This document shows, in pieces, positions 24,550-33,632 of a DNA stretch of 64,000 nucleotides. The stretch is from Leyella stercorea (GTDB lineage: Bacteria > Bacteroidota > Bacteroidia > Bacteroidales > Bacteroidaceae): positions 1 to 64,000 of the forward strand of contig NZ_JADYTS010000009.1 in NCBI RefSeq assembly GCF_021531355.1, in the 5' to 3' direction. The notes under the pieces are model-generated. The model saw only the letters and a list, made by a program, of their open reading frames with translations, did no database searches and was not told the DNA's origin. Each line of letters opens with the position of its first letter. The first letter of the stretch is position 1. The position numbers and the translations under genes are program-made.

Positions 24550-25110
24550 ATGGCAGCATCGAAATTTCAAATAATACGCAAGTGTCAGGTGTGTGGCGAG
24601 GAGTTTATGGCTAAGACCATAGAGTCCTGGTACTGTTCGCCCAAATGTTCCAAGACAGCATGGAAGCGTAGGCATGACGAAGAGGAAAGAAACAAACTTC
24701 TTGACAAGGTGGTCAAAACCATTCCAAAGGAGCAAGACTTCATCAAGGTAACGGAGGCATACGCCTTGTTTGGTATCAGTCGTTTTACTCTTTACAGGCT
24801 TATACGAAAAGGACAGATTTCTCACATCAATCTCGGTACGAACCAAATACGAGTGAGCAAAGAGGAACTTATGAAACTCTATCCTCTTCGTCCCAAGGCT
24901 ACGGAAAAACCGAAACAAGTGAAGAAACTTTATAGTCTTGAACCTAAGGACTGCTATACTATTGGAGAGATAAGCAAGAAGTATAAGGTCAATGACAGTA
25001 CGGTGTATGCGCATATACGCAAGTACTCTATACCGACACGGCAGATAGGCAACTATGTGTATGTACCCAAAAAAGAAATTGACAACCTATATAAAGGAGC
25101 AAAACAATGA
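24550..25110 (+). CDS. Zinc-finger/double helix-turn-helix excisionase-like protein
   Basis: This 186-residue protein has an N-terminal treble-clef-like zinc finger (KCQVCGEEF...WYCSPKCSKTAWKRR, residues 11-40). Two MerR/excisionase-type helix-turn-helix units follow: VTEAYALFGISRFTLYRLIRKGQI near 68-91 and TIGEISKKYKVNDSTVYAHIRKYSI near 142-166. Its stop overlaps the integrase start by 4 bases (ATGA), so the two are translationally coupled. Paired genes of this kind are common in Bacteroidota mobilizable elements and direct excision or regulate the integrase. Confidence 0.75.
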   Translation: MAASKFQIIRKCQVCGEEFMAKTIESWYCSPKCSKTAWKRRHDEEERNKLLDKVVKTIPKEQDFIKVTEAYALFGISRFTLYRLIRKGQISHINLGTNQIRVSKEELMKLYPLRPKATEKPKQVKKLYSLEPKDCYTIGEISKKYKVNDSTVYAHIRKYSIPTRQIGNYVYVPKKEIDNLYKGAKQ

Positions 25111-26381
25111 AGAAAGCATTAGCCCATACACGAGTGACGGTGAAACTCCGCAAGTCAGAATATCATGATGAATGGTATCTTTACATTGAGGCTTATCCTG
25201 TATTCCAATCGGGCAAGGACAAGCCACAACGACTGCGTGAGTACCTGAACCGCACGATAACTACTCCGGTATTTGACAAGTCACGCAATGCCCGAACAGG
25301 TGCCGATGGCAAGACCACTTATAAGCCCAAGCGAGATTTGAATGGCATAATCGTATGCAAGTCGCAACTTGACCAAGAAGCGTGTATCTATGCCGACAAG
25401 GTAAGGAGTATGCGCCAAAAGGAATACGATAACGCTTCACTCTATTCGGCTGAGGAAACCGAACAGGTAGAACAGATGGAACGCTCACGCTGCAACTTCC
25501 TTGAATACTTTGCCCATGTAGCCGACACTCGCCATGCCAATAGTTCAGACTCGATTATCGTTAACTGGAGGCGTGTAGGCGAGTTGTTGAAGATATTTAC
25601 CAAAGGCGATACTATCTTGTTTGCAGACATAGATCTGAAGTTAGTAGAATCATTCCGGCGTTTCTTGATGACTGCTCCGCAAGGGGGCAATAAGTCTGGC
25701 ACAATCTCACAGAACACGGCTTCCACTTACTTTGCCATTTTCAAAGCAGGACTGAAACAGGCTTTCATTGACGGCTACCTAACCATTGACATATCGGCAA
25801 AGGTGAAAGGCATACAAGAACAAGAAAGCCGTAGGGAATACCTGACTGTGGAAGAACTGAACCGTTTGGCGCAAACACCGTGCGACCCATTGTTGAAACG
25901 TGCAGCCTTATTCTCTGCTCTCACAGGTATTCGTCATTGCGATATTCAGAAATTGAAATGGTCGGAAGTGGAAATGTTCAACGGCAATTATCGCTTGAAC
26001 TTCACGCAACAAAAGACAAAGGGCGTTGAGTACATGCCAATCTCAGAACAAGCCTTTCAACTTTGCGGTGAACGACAAGATGGAGACTTACTTGTGTTTG
26101 CAGGATTGCCAGCACCATCTTGGATAAATCGTCCTGTCAAAAGATGGGTTGAAGCAGCCGGAATAAAGAAGCATATTTCATTCCATTGCTTCCGCCATTC
26201 GTATGCAACGCTCCAGTTGGCGGGTGGTACAGACATATACACTGTCAGCAAAATGCTTGGTCATACCAATGTTCGCACAACACAAATTTACGCAAAGGTT
26301 GTTGATGCAAAGAAAGAGAATGCCACAAAGAGAATTACTTTGGACTTACCTCTTGCAGATACAAATGAAACAACCGAATAG
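25107..26381 (+). CDS. Tyrosine recombinase/integrase
   Basis: This 424-residue site-specific recombinase has an N-terminal SAM-like core-binding domain at about 120-230. The catalytic residues are visible in order: Arg near 275 (ALTGIRHCDIQKLKW), His-x-x-Arg near 362-365 (FHCFRHSYATL), His near 385 (LGHTNV) and the nucleophile Tyr near 395 (TTQIYAKV). It belongs to the family used by Bacteroidota conjugative and mobilizable elements. Its place 770 bases from the dnaK stop makes it the enzyme that inserted this element (inference). A hairpin with a T-tract terminates the transcript at 26408. Confidence 0.95.
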   Translation: MKKALAHTRVTVKLRKSEYHDEWYLYIEAYPVFQSGKDKPQRLREYLNRTITTPVFDKSRNARTGADGKTTYKPKRDLNGIIVCKSQLDQEACIYADKVRSMRQKEYDNASLYSAEETEQVEQMERSRCNFLEYFAHVADTRHANSSDSIIVNWRRVGELLKIFTKGDTILFADIDLKLVESFRRFLMTAPQGGNKSGTISQNTASTYFAIFKAGLKQAFIDGYLTIDISAKVKGIQEQESRREYLTVEELNRLAQTPCDPLLKRAALFSALTGIRHCDIQKLKWSEVEMFNGNYRLNFTQQKTKGVEYMPISEQAFQLCGERQDGDLLVFAGLPAPSWINRPVKRWVEAAGIKKHISFHCFRHSYATLQLAGGTDIYTVSKMLGHTNVRTTQIYAKVVDAKKENATKRITLDLPLADTNETTE

Positions 26382-26407
26382 ACCTAAATTACACCTTATT
26401 ATATACT

Positions 26408-26446
26408 GCCATCCACACGCATTGTTGTGGGTGGCTTTTTCTTTTT
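26408..26446 (+). terminator. Terminator after the integrase gene
   Basis: GCCATCCACA (from 26408) pairs with TGTGGGTGGC (ending 26435), with one G-U, and the T-rich run 26436-26446 follows. Confidence 0.8.
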
Positions 26447-26863
26447 TATGGGGTTGTTTCAACCGAACCCATCTCCACGGAACTATGGATGCTTTATAAA
26501 ACGGCATAAGGGGTACGGTTGAAACGACTCCCTTATAACTGTCTATACCGTCACAGGAATGTGATTACAAGTCATACCCTTTGTAACTTCTATTATGGAG
26601 TGATTTGAAGTCACCTCATATATCCACAAAGACCAATAAGGATACATACGACACCATCTTATGATAGCCTTATGATGTACTAATGACAAGCACCATAGCC
26701 GAAACAAAATGATAATGACTGATGTCATTACCTGTATTGATTATCAATAACTTTTGTATATGACAACTATGTTTCGATGATGATTGTTTATGTGATGTCT
26801 GTCAGCATAAAATCAGCATTCAAAATCCATGTTACTTTGCACTCAAATCGAACAATAAAATCA
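26447..26863. other. Non-coding gap between integrase and replication genes
   Basis: No supported gene lies here. A TTACTTTGCA element at 26832-26841 may be the promoter for the gene at 26864. Short palindromes occur (for example GTGATTTGAAGTCAC near 26609). This gap, or the one at 29717, could hold the element's replication or transfer origin, but I see no recognised motif. Confidence 0.4.
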
Positions 26864-27232
26864 ATGAACGATATGACAGAAAAGAACATTACATTTGAGG
26901 ATTTGCCCAAAGCAATGACATGGATGATGGATAAGTTGAACGAACTTACATCAAAGGTTGACAATATCAATAACCAATCTGTGCTGCCACAGACGAATCA
27001 ATGGATGAACTTGAAAGAACTGTGTGAGTATCTTCCCTATCATCCTGCCGAACAAACTGTTTATGGTTGGACGAGCTGCCACCAGATACCTTTTCACAAG
27101 CGAGGCAAACGCATCATGTTTCTCAAATCAGAGATAGATACATGGTTGCATGATGGTAAGATTAAATCGCAAAAGGAGTTGGAGGCGGAAGCTGCCCAGT
27201 TCCTTAAATCAAAACGTAACCACAGATTCTAA
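26864..27232 (+). CDS. Helix-turn-helix DNA-binding protein
   Basis: The start was chosen at MNDMTEKN, because the upstream frame (from 26777) crosses the promoter-like TTACTTTGCA at 26832. The 122-residue product has an N-terminal helical segment (LPKAMTWMMDKLNELTSKVDNI). An excisionase/HTH_17-like domain follows (WMNLKELCEYLPYHPAEQTVYGW, then IPFHKRGKRIMFLKSEIDTWL). The C-terminus is charged. Its stop codon TAATG overlaps the ATG of the DUF3987 gene, so the two are coupled. The likely role is control of the element's replication or mobilisation genes. Confidence 0.75.
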   Translation: MNDMTEKNITFEDLPKAMTWMMDKLNELTSKVDNINNQSVLPQTNQWMNLKELCEYLPYHPAEQTVYGWTSCHQIPFHKRGKRIMFLKSEIDTWLHDGKIKSQKELEAEAAQFLKSKRNHRF

Positions 27233-28605
27233 TGGATGCACTTGAATTATGCAACAGTTTAAGAATGGAGTTTGAAGGTGTCTATGAGAACAAGATACCA
27301 CTGGACGCACTTCCTGCAAAATTACAGGACATGGTTCTCGCATTGGCTCGTCAAGAAAACTACTCCATAGAATACACGCTTGCCTCATTGCTGGTTGCTG
27401 CATCAACAGCTATCGGCAATGCGGTGAACATCTGTATTCGTGGCGGTTGGATAAGCAATGCTGCTATGTATATGATATTGGTGGGACGGCCAGGCATGGG
27501 CAAGACACCGCCTCTTGACTTTGCCTTTCGCCCAATCCGTAAGCATGATGCTAAGGCTATCCGTAAGTTCAAGGAAGAAATGGAACTCTACAATGAGGCA
27601 TTGGAACGGCAGCGAGGCAAGAAAGAAGATAGTGGAACACTTCCGCCTAAGCCGATATTGCGCAGAACCATAATATCCGACTTCACACCAGAAGCCTTGA
27701 TACGTGCGCATGACGACAATAAGCGTGGAGTCGTATTGTATGTGGATGAAATCATGGGTATGTTCAATGCCGTAAACCAATACAGCAAAGGTCAGTTGAT
27801 AGAACAACTCTTGACTGCGTTCAGTGGCAAGGCTTTGGATGTGTCACGTTGCAGTATGCCCGTTCCTATCCATATTGAACATCCATTTATAAACATAGTC
27901 GGCACTATGCAAACCATACGAATGCACGAACTGATAGACAAAGGCTATAAAGCCAATGGTTTCTTAGACCGCTTTCTGTTTGTATATCCTACTTCGCAGA
28001 AGATAGCAGATTGGGCGGATGATGAACCTTCAAGTTCTTCCTCTTTTGACAACTATTCTACATTGTGGAAAACTGTCATAGAAAAGATTTGGGATTTGCC
28101 ATATTCTATGAATGAAGATGATGATACAATACAGAATGTATTGAAATTCTCAAAAGATGCCAGCAATTACTTTACGGCATGGCGCAATGCTGCAATTGGA
28201 GCTGTCAACAAGATAAAGGATGACGCATTGGTGGATAGTCGCATTATGAAAATGCCCATGTTGACTGCCCGACTTGCATTGACTATCCAAATCTTGCGAT
28301 GGGCTTGTGGCGAGGTGCATAAGAACTATGTGGATATAGACTCCATCAAAGCAGCCATTCGGTTGAGTGATTATTTTGAGAACTGTTATACAGCTATTCA
28401 AAAGTTCATGGTGTTGGATGGAATAGAACCACAGAAGAAAGAATTTCTCAACAATGTGGGCAAGACATTTACAACGGCAGATGCCATTCAAGCAGGAAAA
28501 GAAGTCGGCTTGTCGGAAAGGTCGGTCATGTATGCCTTAGTCGGTCTTGTAACCGACAAGATAATCAAGAAAGTAAAACGAGGAGAATACGAGAAACTGC
28601 AATAA
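27232..28605 (+). CDS. DUF3987 protein (helicase/primase-like ATPase)
   Basis: This 457-residue protein has a P-loop (LVGRPGMGKTPPL near 84) and a Walker B (GVVLYVDEIMGMFN near 165), followed by a helical C-terminal domain. DUF3987 proteins are found in Bacteroidota mobilizable elements beside Toprim/primase-like proteins, as here, and are thought to help replicate the excised circle. It is coupled to the HTH gene upstream (TAATG) and followed after 73 bases by the Toprim-type gene. Confidence 0.85.
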   Translation: MDALELCNSLRMEFEGVYENKIPLDALPAKLQDMVLALARQENYSIEYTLASLLVAASTAIGNAVNICIRGGWISNAAMYMILVGRPGMGKTPPLDFAFRPIRKHDAKAIRKFKEEMELYNEALERQRGKKEDSGTLPPKPILRRTIISDFTPEALIRAHDDNKRGVVLYVDEIMGMFNAVNQYSKGQLIEQLLTAFSGKALDVSRCSMPVPIHIEHPFINIVGTMQTIRMHELIDKGYKANGFLDRFLFVYPTSQKIADWADDEPSSSSSFDNYSTLWKTVIEKIWDLPYSMNEDDDTIQNVLKFSKDASNYFTAWRNAAIGAVNKIKDDALVDSRIMKMPMLTARLALTIQILRWACGEVHKNYVDIDSIKAAIRLSDYFENCYTAIQKFMVLDGIEPQKKEFLNNVGKTFTTADAIQAGKEVGLSERSVMYALVGLVTDKIIKKVKRGEYEKLQ

Positions 28606-28678
28606 TACCCATTGTTTTGCACCTTGCAGTTATTGCAGTTTGCAGTTCCTTTTCTCTGTTTCATAAAAAGCAACTATT

Positions 28679-29716
28679 ATGGCTGAATATAGATTTGTGC
28701 TTCAAAGATACAAGCGTGGCAACAAAACCACTTGCCCTAAATGTGGCAAGAAGCGTTGCTTTGTCAGATATATTGACATAGAGGGAAAGATACACTTCCC
28801 TGACTATGTGGGTAGATGTGACCATGAGCAGTCATGTCAATACCATTACAAGCCATCTGATTATTTCAAGGACAATCCAATGTTAATTGATAATGTAGAT
28901 TGGAAATGCCATACAACAAAGGCGATGCAACAAGAACGACCAATCTCTTATATTGACAAATGCTTGATGGAACGAACACTATCCAATTATAGCATAAACC
29001 CTCTGTTTGTTTTCTTGAGTGGCATCATGGGGAAAGAGGAAACAGAACGGATATTCCACCTGTACAAAGTCGGCACCTCAAAGAAATGGGGCTGTGCTAC
29101 TGTTTACTGGCAAATAGACTGGCACGGTCGAGTGCGGTCAGGTAAGATAATGCTATACAACTTGTCTAATGGTCATAGAGTGAAAGAACCGCACAGTTAT
29201 GTGAGTTGGGTGCATAGCGAACTACACTTGGATAACTTCAACATGAAGCAATGCTTGTTCGGTGAACATATATTACCGCAATATCCATCCAAGCCAGTAG
29301 CAATTGTGGAGAGTGAGAAGTCCGCTTTAATAGCTACACACTTCATGCCCGATTTTATATGGCTAGCTACAGGCGGAATACATGGCTGTTTCAAGGAAGA
29401 AAGCATAAAGGTGTTGAAGAACCGCTCGGTTATGTTGTGTCCTGATTTGGGAGCATTTGAGGCATGGAAAGCCAAGATGCCTATGCTTTCTAATGTATGT
29501 AGCAAGGTTATTATAAGTGAACACTTGGAACTTGTAGCTACCGAAGAGCAACGTAAAAGTGGATTGGATATTGCCGATTTCCTGCTCATGACAGAAACAC
29601 CAGTAATGGCACTTCAGCGAATGATAAAGCGCAATCCTTGCATTGGCACATTGGTAGAACGATTGCAATTGGAGGTCGTAGGTTTTTACAACGCCGAAAG
29701 CAAGCCTATGCAATAA
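28679..29716 (+). CDS. Zinc-ribbon/Toprim-like primase protein (DUF6371 type)
   Basis: This 345-residue protein has an N-terminal zinc-binding region (TCPKCGKKRCFVRY, then GRCDHEQSCQYHY) like that of DnaG-type primases. A Toprim-like core has the acidic motif VAIVESEKSALIAT near 205 and VMLCPDLGAFEAW near 250, where DxD is replaced by DLG. It resembles the DUF6371 proteins of Bacteroidota mobile elements. Together with the DUF3987 protein it probably primes replication of the element after excision (inference). Confidence 0.75.
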   Translation: MAEYRFVLQRYKRGNKTTCPKCGKKRCFVRYIDIEGKIHFPDYVGRCDHEQSCQYHYKPSDYFKDNPMLIDNVDWKCHTTKAMQQERPISYIDKCLMERTLSNYSINPLFVFLSGIMGKEETERIFHLYKVGTSKKWGCATVYWQIDWHGRVRSGKIMLYNLSNGHRVKEPHSYVSWVHSELHLDNFNMKQCLFGEHILPQYPSKPVAIVESEKSALIATHFMPDFIWLATGGIHGCFKEESIKVLKNRSVMLCPDLGAFEAWKAKMPMLSNVCSKVIISEHLELVATEEQRKSGLDIADFLLMTETPVMALQRMIKRNPCIGTLVERLQLEVVGFYNAESKPMQ

Positions 29717-29915
29717 TGTGACTTGAAACAATAACGAATAAAGGGAAGAAATGGATGAGGTTGTGTCAGATGGTTTATTGGTAGCGTTGCAAGAAATGCC
29801 AATGTCGTACAAATCAGCGAGGCTTATTCATACGTCAATGGCTTCTTGCAGTACTCGCAAGCTCGCACCGATGCCTTTTCTATTCCCTAATATCAACAAT
29901 TATAAACACCATATT
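29717..29915 (+). other. Gap before mobC; possible oriT region
   Basis: About 200 bases lie between the primase-like gene and mobC. A small stem CTTGC/GCAAG (29845-29861) with nearby repeats of the same letters is visible. Transfer origins commonly lie just upstream of mobC/mobB operons, but no nic consensus could be recognised. An open frame from 29751 reads through this gap into mobC; the ATG at 29916 is preferred. Confidence 0.3.
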
Positions 29916-30284
29916 ATGGCAACAGCAAAGAATAATACAACGCCCAAGCGCACGGAGCGCTTGGAGGTCAGAGTAACCTCTGACGAATACAACCGAGTGG
30001 CAGAACTTGCCAATACCTGTGGCTTGACAGTAAGTAACTATGTACGCAAATGTGTATTGGGGCAACATCCCAAACAAAGACTGACCGACCGAGAAATTGA
30101 AGCTTTGTGCAGTTTGGCTGATGCACGTGGCGACTTGATTAGAATTGTCAGCGCAGTCAAGAGCATTCAGAGCGATAAACGAGGACTGTATTTTCACAAT
30201 ACCAAGTTTGTTGAAGAATGGATGAAAGCAGCCATTCCACTTATAACTCGTTGGGGCGACATCAAGGATTATCTGACATTATAA
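29916..30284 (+). CDS. mobC: MobC-type relaxosome accessory protein
   Basis: This 122-residue basic protein has a ribbon-helix-helix-like N-terminus (RTERLEVRVTSDEYNRVAELANTCGLTVSNYVRKCVLG). A helical tail typical of Bacteroidota MobC-like (mobA/BfmA) proteins follows. It helps the relaxase bind and open oriT. The start is at MATAKNN; the upstream extension encodes an unrelated sequence. It is 12 bases from the relaxase gene and forms the mob operon with it and the gene at 31545. Confidence 0.85.
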   Translation: MATAKNNTTPKRTERLEVRVTSDEYNRVAELANTCGLTVSNYVRKCVLGQHPKQRLTDREIEALCSLADARGDLIRIVSAVKSIQSDKRGLYFHNTKFVEEWMKAAIPLITRWGDIKDYLTL

Positions 30285-30296
30285 ACATCGACTATT

Positions 30297-31523
30297 ATGA
30301 TAGCAAAGGCAAGAGCAATATCACATGGTGCCAACTCCATGCGATATGTAGTAAACAAAGACAAGTCGGACATTATCAAGTTGCACCTGTTGCCCGACAA
30401 TGTGGCTGCTGAGTCTTTATGGTCAAGAATGCTATTGCATCAGGCAAAGTTTCTTGGCGAGCGTTCCAAGGCAATCAAGAACAACATGATAAGAATTGAG
30501 GTGTCGCCAACAGCCGATGAAACCAAAGGCTGGACTAATGCGGATTGGGAAAAACTTGCAGACGATTTCATTCGAGAGTTTGACTCCATCGATTTATCTG
30601 AGAAAACAAAACGTGCAAAAGACAAACACACCAATCTCCGTAACAGCCAATATGTAGTGTCACTTCACCGTGACAGTAAGAGTGGCATTTTGCATCTTCA
30701 CATTGATGCCAACCGAATAGACAATGACGGAAACATCAACAATGACCATAATATCCATATAAGGGCAATGGCTGCTGCCAATAATATTGCCAAGCGTAGA
30801 GGTTGGGTACAAGCGTCCGACATTTCAATGCAAAACAAACAAGAGATAACGAATGCCTGTATGGATGCTCTCCGTTCTATGGATAGGTTTGATTGGAATG
30901 ATTATGTGGAGCGACTAAAACAATATGGCTATGATGTGATGCTGCAAAAGGACTCTCAAAATATTGTCCGTGGATATTCCATAAAGAGAGGCAACTCCAC
31001 TTATAAATCTTCGTCTCTTGGTAAAAGCAGAAATCTTATGCCATCGAAGATAGAAGCGACATGGAATGAACTGCGCAAAGTAGTTCTCCAAAAAGAAAAT
31101 ACAGACATAGATAGTCATGAGAAGAATACATCCGAAGAACTGCAAATTGCAAATAATGCAAGGTGCAGAAACTGCAACGAGTTCCAATCCCAACCGTTGA
31201 TACACCATTCCTTCAACTGGAATTATTGTGACTACGAGATAGATATTCCATCGAATATTAACGATATTCTTATGCAAGAAGTGTCGTTATCAGAGAACAA
31301 CGTATTCGCCACTATCAATGATTTGCAGCGAACAGCCATTCTTCTTTTCGCTGGCTATCTTGATGCGGCTACGCAGATGTCAGAATCTTCTGGCGGTGGT
31401 GGCAGCACTCCCGATGGTTGGGGAAGAGACAAGGATGAAGATGATTTGGAGTGGGCAAGACGATGCGCACGAATGGCAAGCCACATGTGCCGTCCTGCAA
31501 TCAAAAGAGGAAACAGACGATGA
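30297..31523 (+). CDS. mobB: Relaxase/mobilization nuclease (MobB type)
   Basis: This 408-residue relaxase of the MOB_P/Bacteroides MobB type nicks oriT and leads the strand into the recipient. The metal-binding His pair is in GILHLHIDANRID near residues 130-142. The N-terminal ISHGANSMRYVVNK segment carries the usual start of the relaxase fold (tyrosine 17). The C-terminal third has a variable region with CRNCNE and a Gly-rich tail. Without type IV secretion genes in the element, transfer must use a helper. Confidence 0.9.
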   Translation: MIAKARAISHGANSMRYVVNKDKSDIIKLHLLPDNVAAESLWSRMLLHQAKFLGERSKAIKNNMIRIEVSPTADETKGWTNADWEKLADDFIREFDSIDLSEKTKRAKDKHTNLRNSQYVVSLHRDSKSGILHLHIDANRIDNDGNINNDHNIHIRAMAAANNIAKRRGWVQASDISMQNKQEITNACMDALRSMDRFDWNDYVERLKQYGYDVMLQKDSQNIVRGYSIKRGNSTYKSSSLGKSRNLMPSKIEATWNELRKVVLQKENTDIDSHEKNTSEELQIANNARCRNCNEFQSQPLIHHSFNWNYCDYEIDIPSNINDILMQEVSLSENNVFATINDLQRTAILLFAGYLDAATQMSESSGGGGSTPDGWGRDKDEDDLEWARRCARMASHMCRPAIKRGNRR

Positions 31524-31544
31524 ACATCAATACAATTTTACGAT

Positions 31545-31982
31545 ATGAGAACATCAAAGAATGACAAAGTTGACATCTCCACTCTGATGCAGAGTGTTGA
31601 CAATACGGAAACACTGAATACGGAGACTGACAAAATAGCCAAACTTATAGAAGCAACTTCTCAGTTGAACAAATGCTTATTGTCTGTTGTAGAGCAACTA
31701 AAAAACATAACCTCACAGCCAATAGAATTATCTGTCAAACAATCTGACATGGACCAATTTCGCCTTGTGAAGAATGGCTACATCCAAGAAGAAACGGAGC
31801 TTTTGAAAAAACACGTTGCAAAACAATTAGCCATGATAAAGGCTCATGAGCAGCGTATTTGCGAAGTTTGTAAACAAGGTGAGGGCATTTGGCTGTCAGA
31901 CTTTTGGCTAAAGGTATGGGGTGTGGTACAGATTGTAGTTTATGGTGTAATCACCTTGTATCTGATGGCCAAGTCATCGTAA
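31545..31982 (+). CDS. Mobilization-operon membrane protein with coiled coil
   Basis: This 145-residue protein is predicted to have a helical, coiled-coil-like body (TDKIAKLIEATSQLNKCLLSVVEQLKNI and later ETELLKKHVAKQLAMIKAHEQ). A single C-terminal transmembrane helix (VWGVVQIVVYGVITLYLM) follows. It lies 21 bases after the relaxase gene and is the last gene before the terminator. Small proteins of this layout follow many Bacteroidota relaxase genes; the function is not known, perhaps docking the relaxosome to the membrane (inference). Confidence 0.65.
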   Translation: MRTSKNDKVDISTLMQSVDNTETLNTETDKIAKLIEATSQLNKCLLSVVEQLKNITSQPIELSVKQSDMDQFRLVKNGYIQEETELLKKHVAKQLAMIKAHEQRICEVCKQGEGIWLSDFWLKVWGVVQIVVYGVITLYLMAKSS

Positions 31983-31985
31983 AAG

Positions 31986-32024
31986 ACAGGTGGCTAACCA
32001 CGAATGTTTGGATTAGCCACCTGT
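31986..32024. terminator. Bidirectional terminator between the mob operon and the AlbA_2 gene
   Basis: The 12-base arms 31986-31997 (ACAGGTGGCTAA) and 32013-32024 are a perfect inverted repeat with A/T-rich flanks on both sides. It lies 3 bases past the plus-strand stop and 6 before the minus-strand stop. Confidence 0.85.
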
Positions 32025-32030
32025 AAAGTA

Positions 32031-33509
32031 TTAAATATTTTTAAGAATGAGCCATTGCCCGTTTTTATCACTTCCGCTACGAGCTATGTAGCCTTTCTTT
32101 CTTAGCGAAGTCAGTTCTCTTTTTAGCGTTGCAAGCGAAACATCGAGTCTGTTTGCCAAATCTTCTCTTGTTATAGATGGATTTTGCTTCATTGCAGAAA
32201 GAATAGCTTGCTTCCGTTCATTTACAGGCTCATTTACAGGCTCATTTACAGGCTCATTTGTTGACTCATTCTGAATATGGAGGGTCAACTTCACCTGCAT
32301 AAGTTCGGGCTGTTCCAACAATTCTGGCTTTATCCAATGCTTTTCATTCCAAGCATTTAGGATGAGAGGAAAGCCTGAGCCAAGGTTCTCACCATAGCCA
32401 ATCATGCGAAACATATTCTGCATACGCTGATTACGTGCTTTTGACTCTCCACCTCTGTAAATTTGTTCTATTGGGAGCTTTAGCAGTCCAGGATTTGTCA
32501 ACACAAAGCAATCATCATACTTCTCGACTTTCAATATTCCGTTAAGCATGAAATCGGAATGGATAATCATGTTGGTGACAGCCTCACGAATGGCTTTGGC
32601 CTGTAAAGTATCGTCTGTACGTATCACGCCATCCATGCTGAAAGGTCGTGGCAAATCACGTGTCAGCTTTGGAATAACCATACGGATAAAGTTGAACAGG
32701 TTGTTCTCCCAAGTTCCATCGTATGTCAGTCGGTCACTATAACGTTGGTCTCCTATAAGGTTCGACTTGTCGATATAGTCCATACGTAAGTTGTCAAAGC
32801 GCTCACGCACTGGCAGTCCCTTACCAAACATTAGGAGTCCAGCCATGGTCAATCCTTCTTCTCCTGTTCTTCTGTCTTTGGCATATCCTCCAAAGTTCAT
32901 CAAGAATTCCTTATCGTCATAAGAGTTCCATTGATGTTCTGGATGAAGAGTCTGGAACATCTTGCGGTAACGCTCCAATGTTGGAACGTCAACATCGTTC
33001 ATCGTGTAGTATTCCAAGAGCATTCCATCGTTGCCAGCTTCATTGGCATCACGGAGCATCATCTTCAGTTCTTGCTCCGTGCAATGATAGTCGCCTTCAT
33101 GGTTACGCTTGAACGTACCCTTTGTTAGATTGTTGTTGATGTAAACTGGGCGTTCTGTGTATGTGGCCCTAGGAACATTGATTATAATCACATTTTTGCC
33201 GTCAACATCAATAGTTTGTATGTCTTCATCACGTAGCAAGTTGATGTTCACTTTTTCCTTGCTGTTTACCATATTCCACAAATCCTTGCGTATCTTGTCA
33301 GCATCTTCCACGCCAATGATTTCAAATCGTTTGGCAGGGTCATTCTCTGTCATGTTCTCATACACTCCAAGAAGAATAGTGCCGCCATAAGTGTTTGCAA
33401 AAGCGGAGTAAGTGTCCCAAAGAGAATTGGGAACACTACGCTGCGCTTTCTTGCATTCAAGCGTTACACGCTCACCTTGGGAAAGAAGGTTTTGTATCTT
33501 GATGTTCAT
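32031..33509 (-). CDS. AlbA_2/Schlafen-type ATP-binding protein
   Basis: This 492-residue protein has an N-terminal AlbA_2 domain (ERVTLECKKAQRSVPNSLWDTYSAFANTYGG...LLGVYE). A middle region and a C-terminal HATPase_c_4-like segment (QAKAIREAVTNMIIHSDF, GENLGSGFPLILNAW) follow, ending in a winged helix (NPSITREDLANRLDVSLATLKREL). Four NEPV units near 410-425 come from a 12-bp tandem repeat. Such proteins are common in mobile elements and are annotated as transcriptional regulators or defence-associated. It follows druE on the same strand after 123 bases, with a weak promoter-like TCCCTTTG in the gap, so it may be separately expressed. Confidence 0.8.
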   Translation of the reverse strand: MNIKIQNLLSQGERVTLECKKAQRSVPNSLWDTYSAFANTYGGTILLGVYENMTENDPAKRFEIIGVEDADKIRKDLWNMVNSKEKVNINLLRDEDIQTIDVDGKNVIIINVPRATYTERPVYINNNLTKGTFKRNHEGDYHCTEQELKMMLRDANEAGNDGMLLEYYTMNDVDVPTLERYRKMFQTLHPEHQWNSYDDKEFLMNFGGYAKDRRTGEEGLTMAGLLMFGKGLPVRERFDNLRMDYIDKSNLIGDQRYSDRLTYDGTWENNLFNFIRMVIPKLTRDLPRPFSMDGVIRTDDTLQAKAIREAVTNMIIHSDFMLNGILKVEKYDDCFVLTNPGLLKLPIEQIYRGGESKARNQRMQNMFRMIGYGENLGSGFPLILNAWNEKHWIKPELLEQPELMQVKLTLHIQNESTNEPVNEPVNEPVNERKQAILSAMKQNPSITREDLANRLDVSLATLKRELTSLRKKGYIARSGSDKNGQWLILKNI

Positions 33510-33632
33510 GTATATAATATTTCTATTTTAACAAGCTCCATACAAGTTAACTCATGTAGATTAAAAATGCAAAGGGAGCCTTTTATGAAGAGATTAAGTA
33601 TTTTGTATTTGCTTATTGTATATGATAGTTAT

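Noticed and set aside
26447-26863. Possible riboswitch or oriT
   Set aside because: Only short palindromes are present; no known motif could be recognised.
29751-29915. 55-codon N-terminal extension of mobC
   Set aside because: MobC homology starts at the ATG at 29916; the extension is low-quality sequence in what is probably a regulatory or oriT gap.
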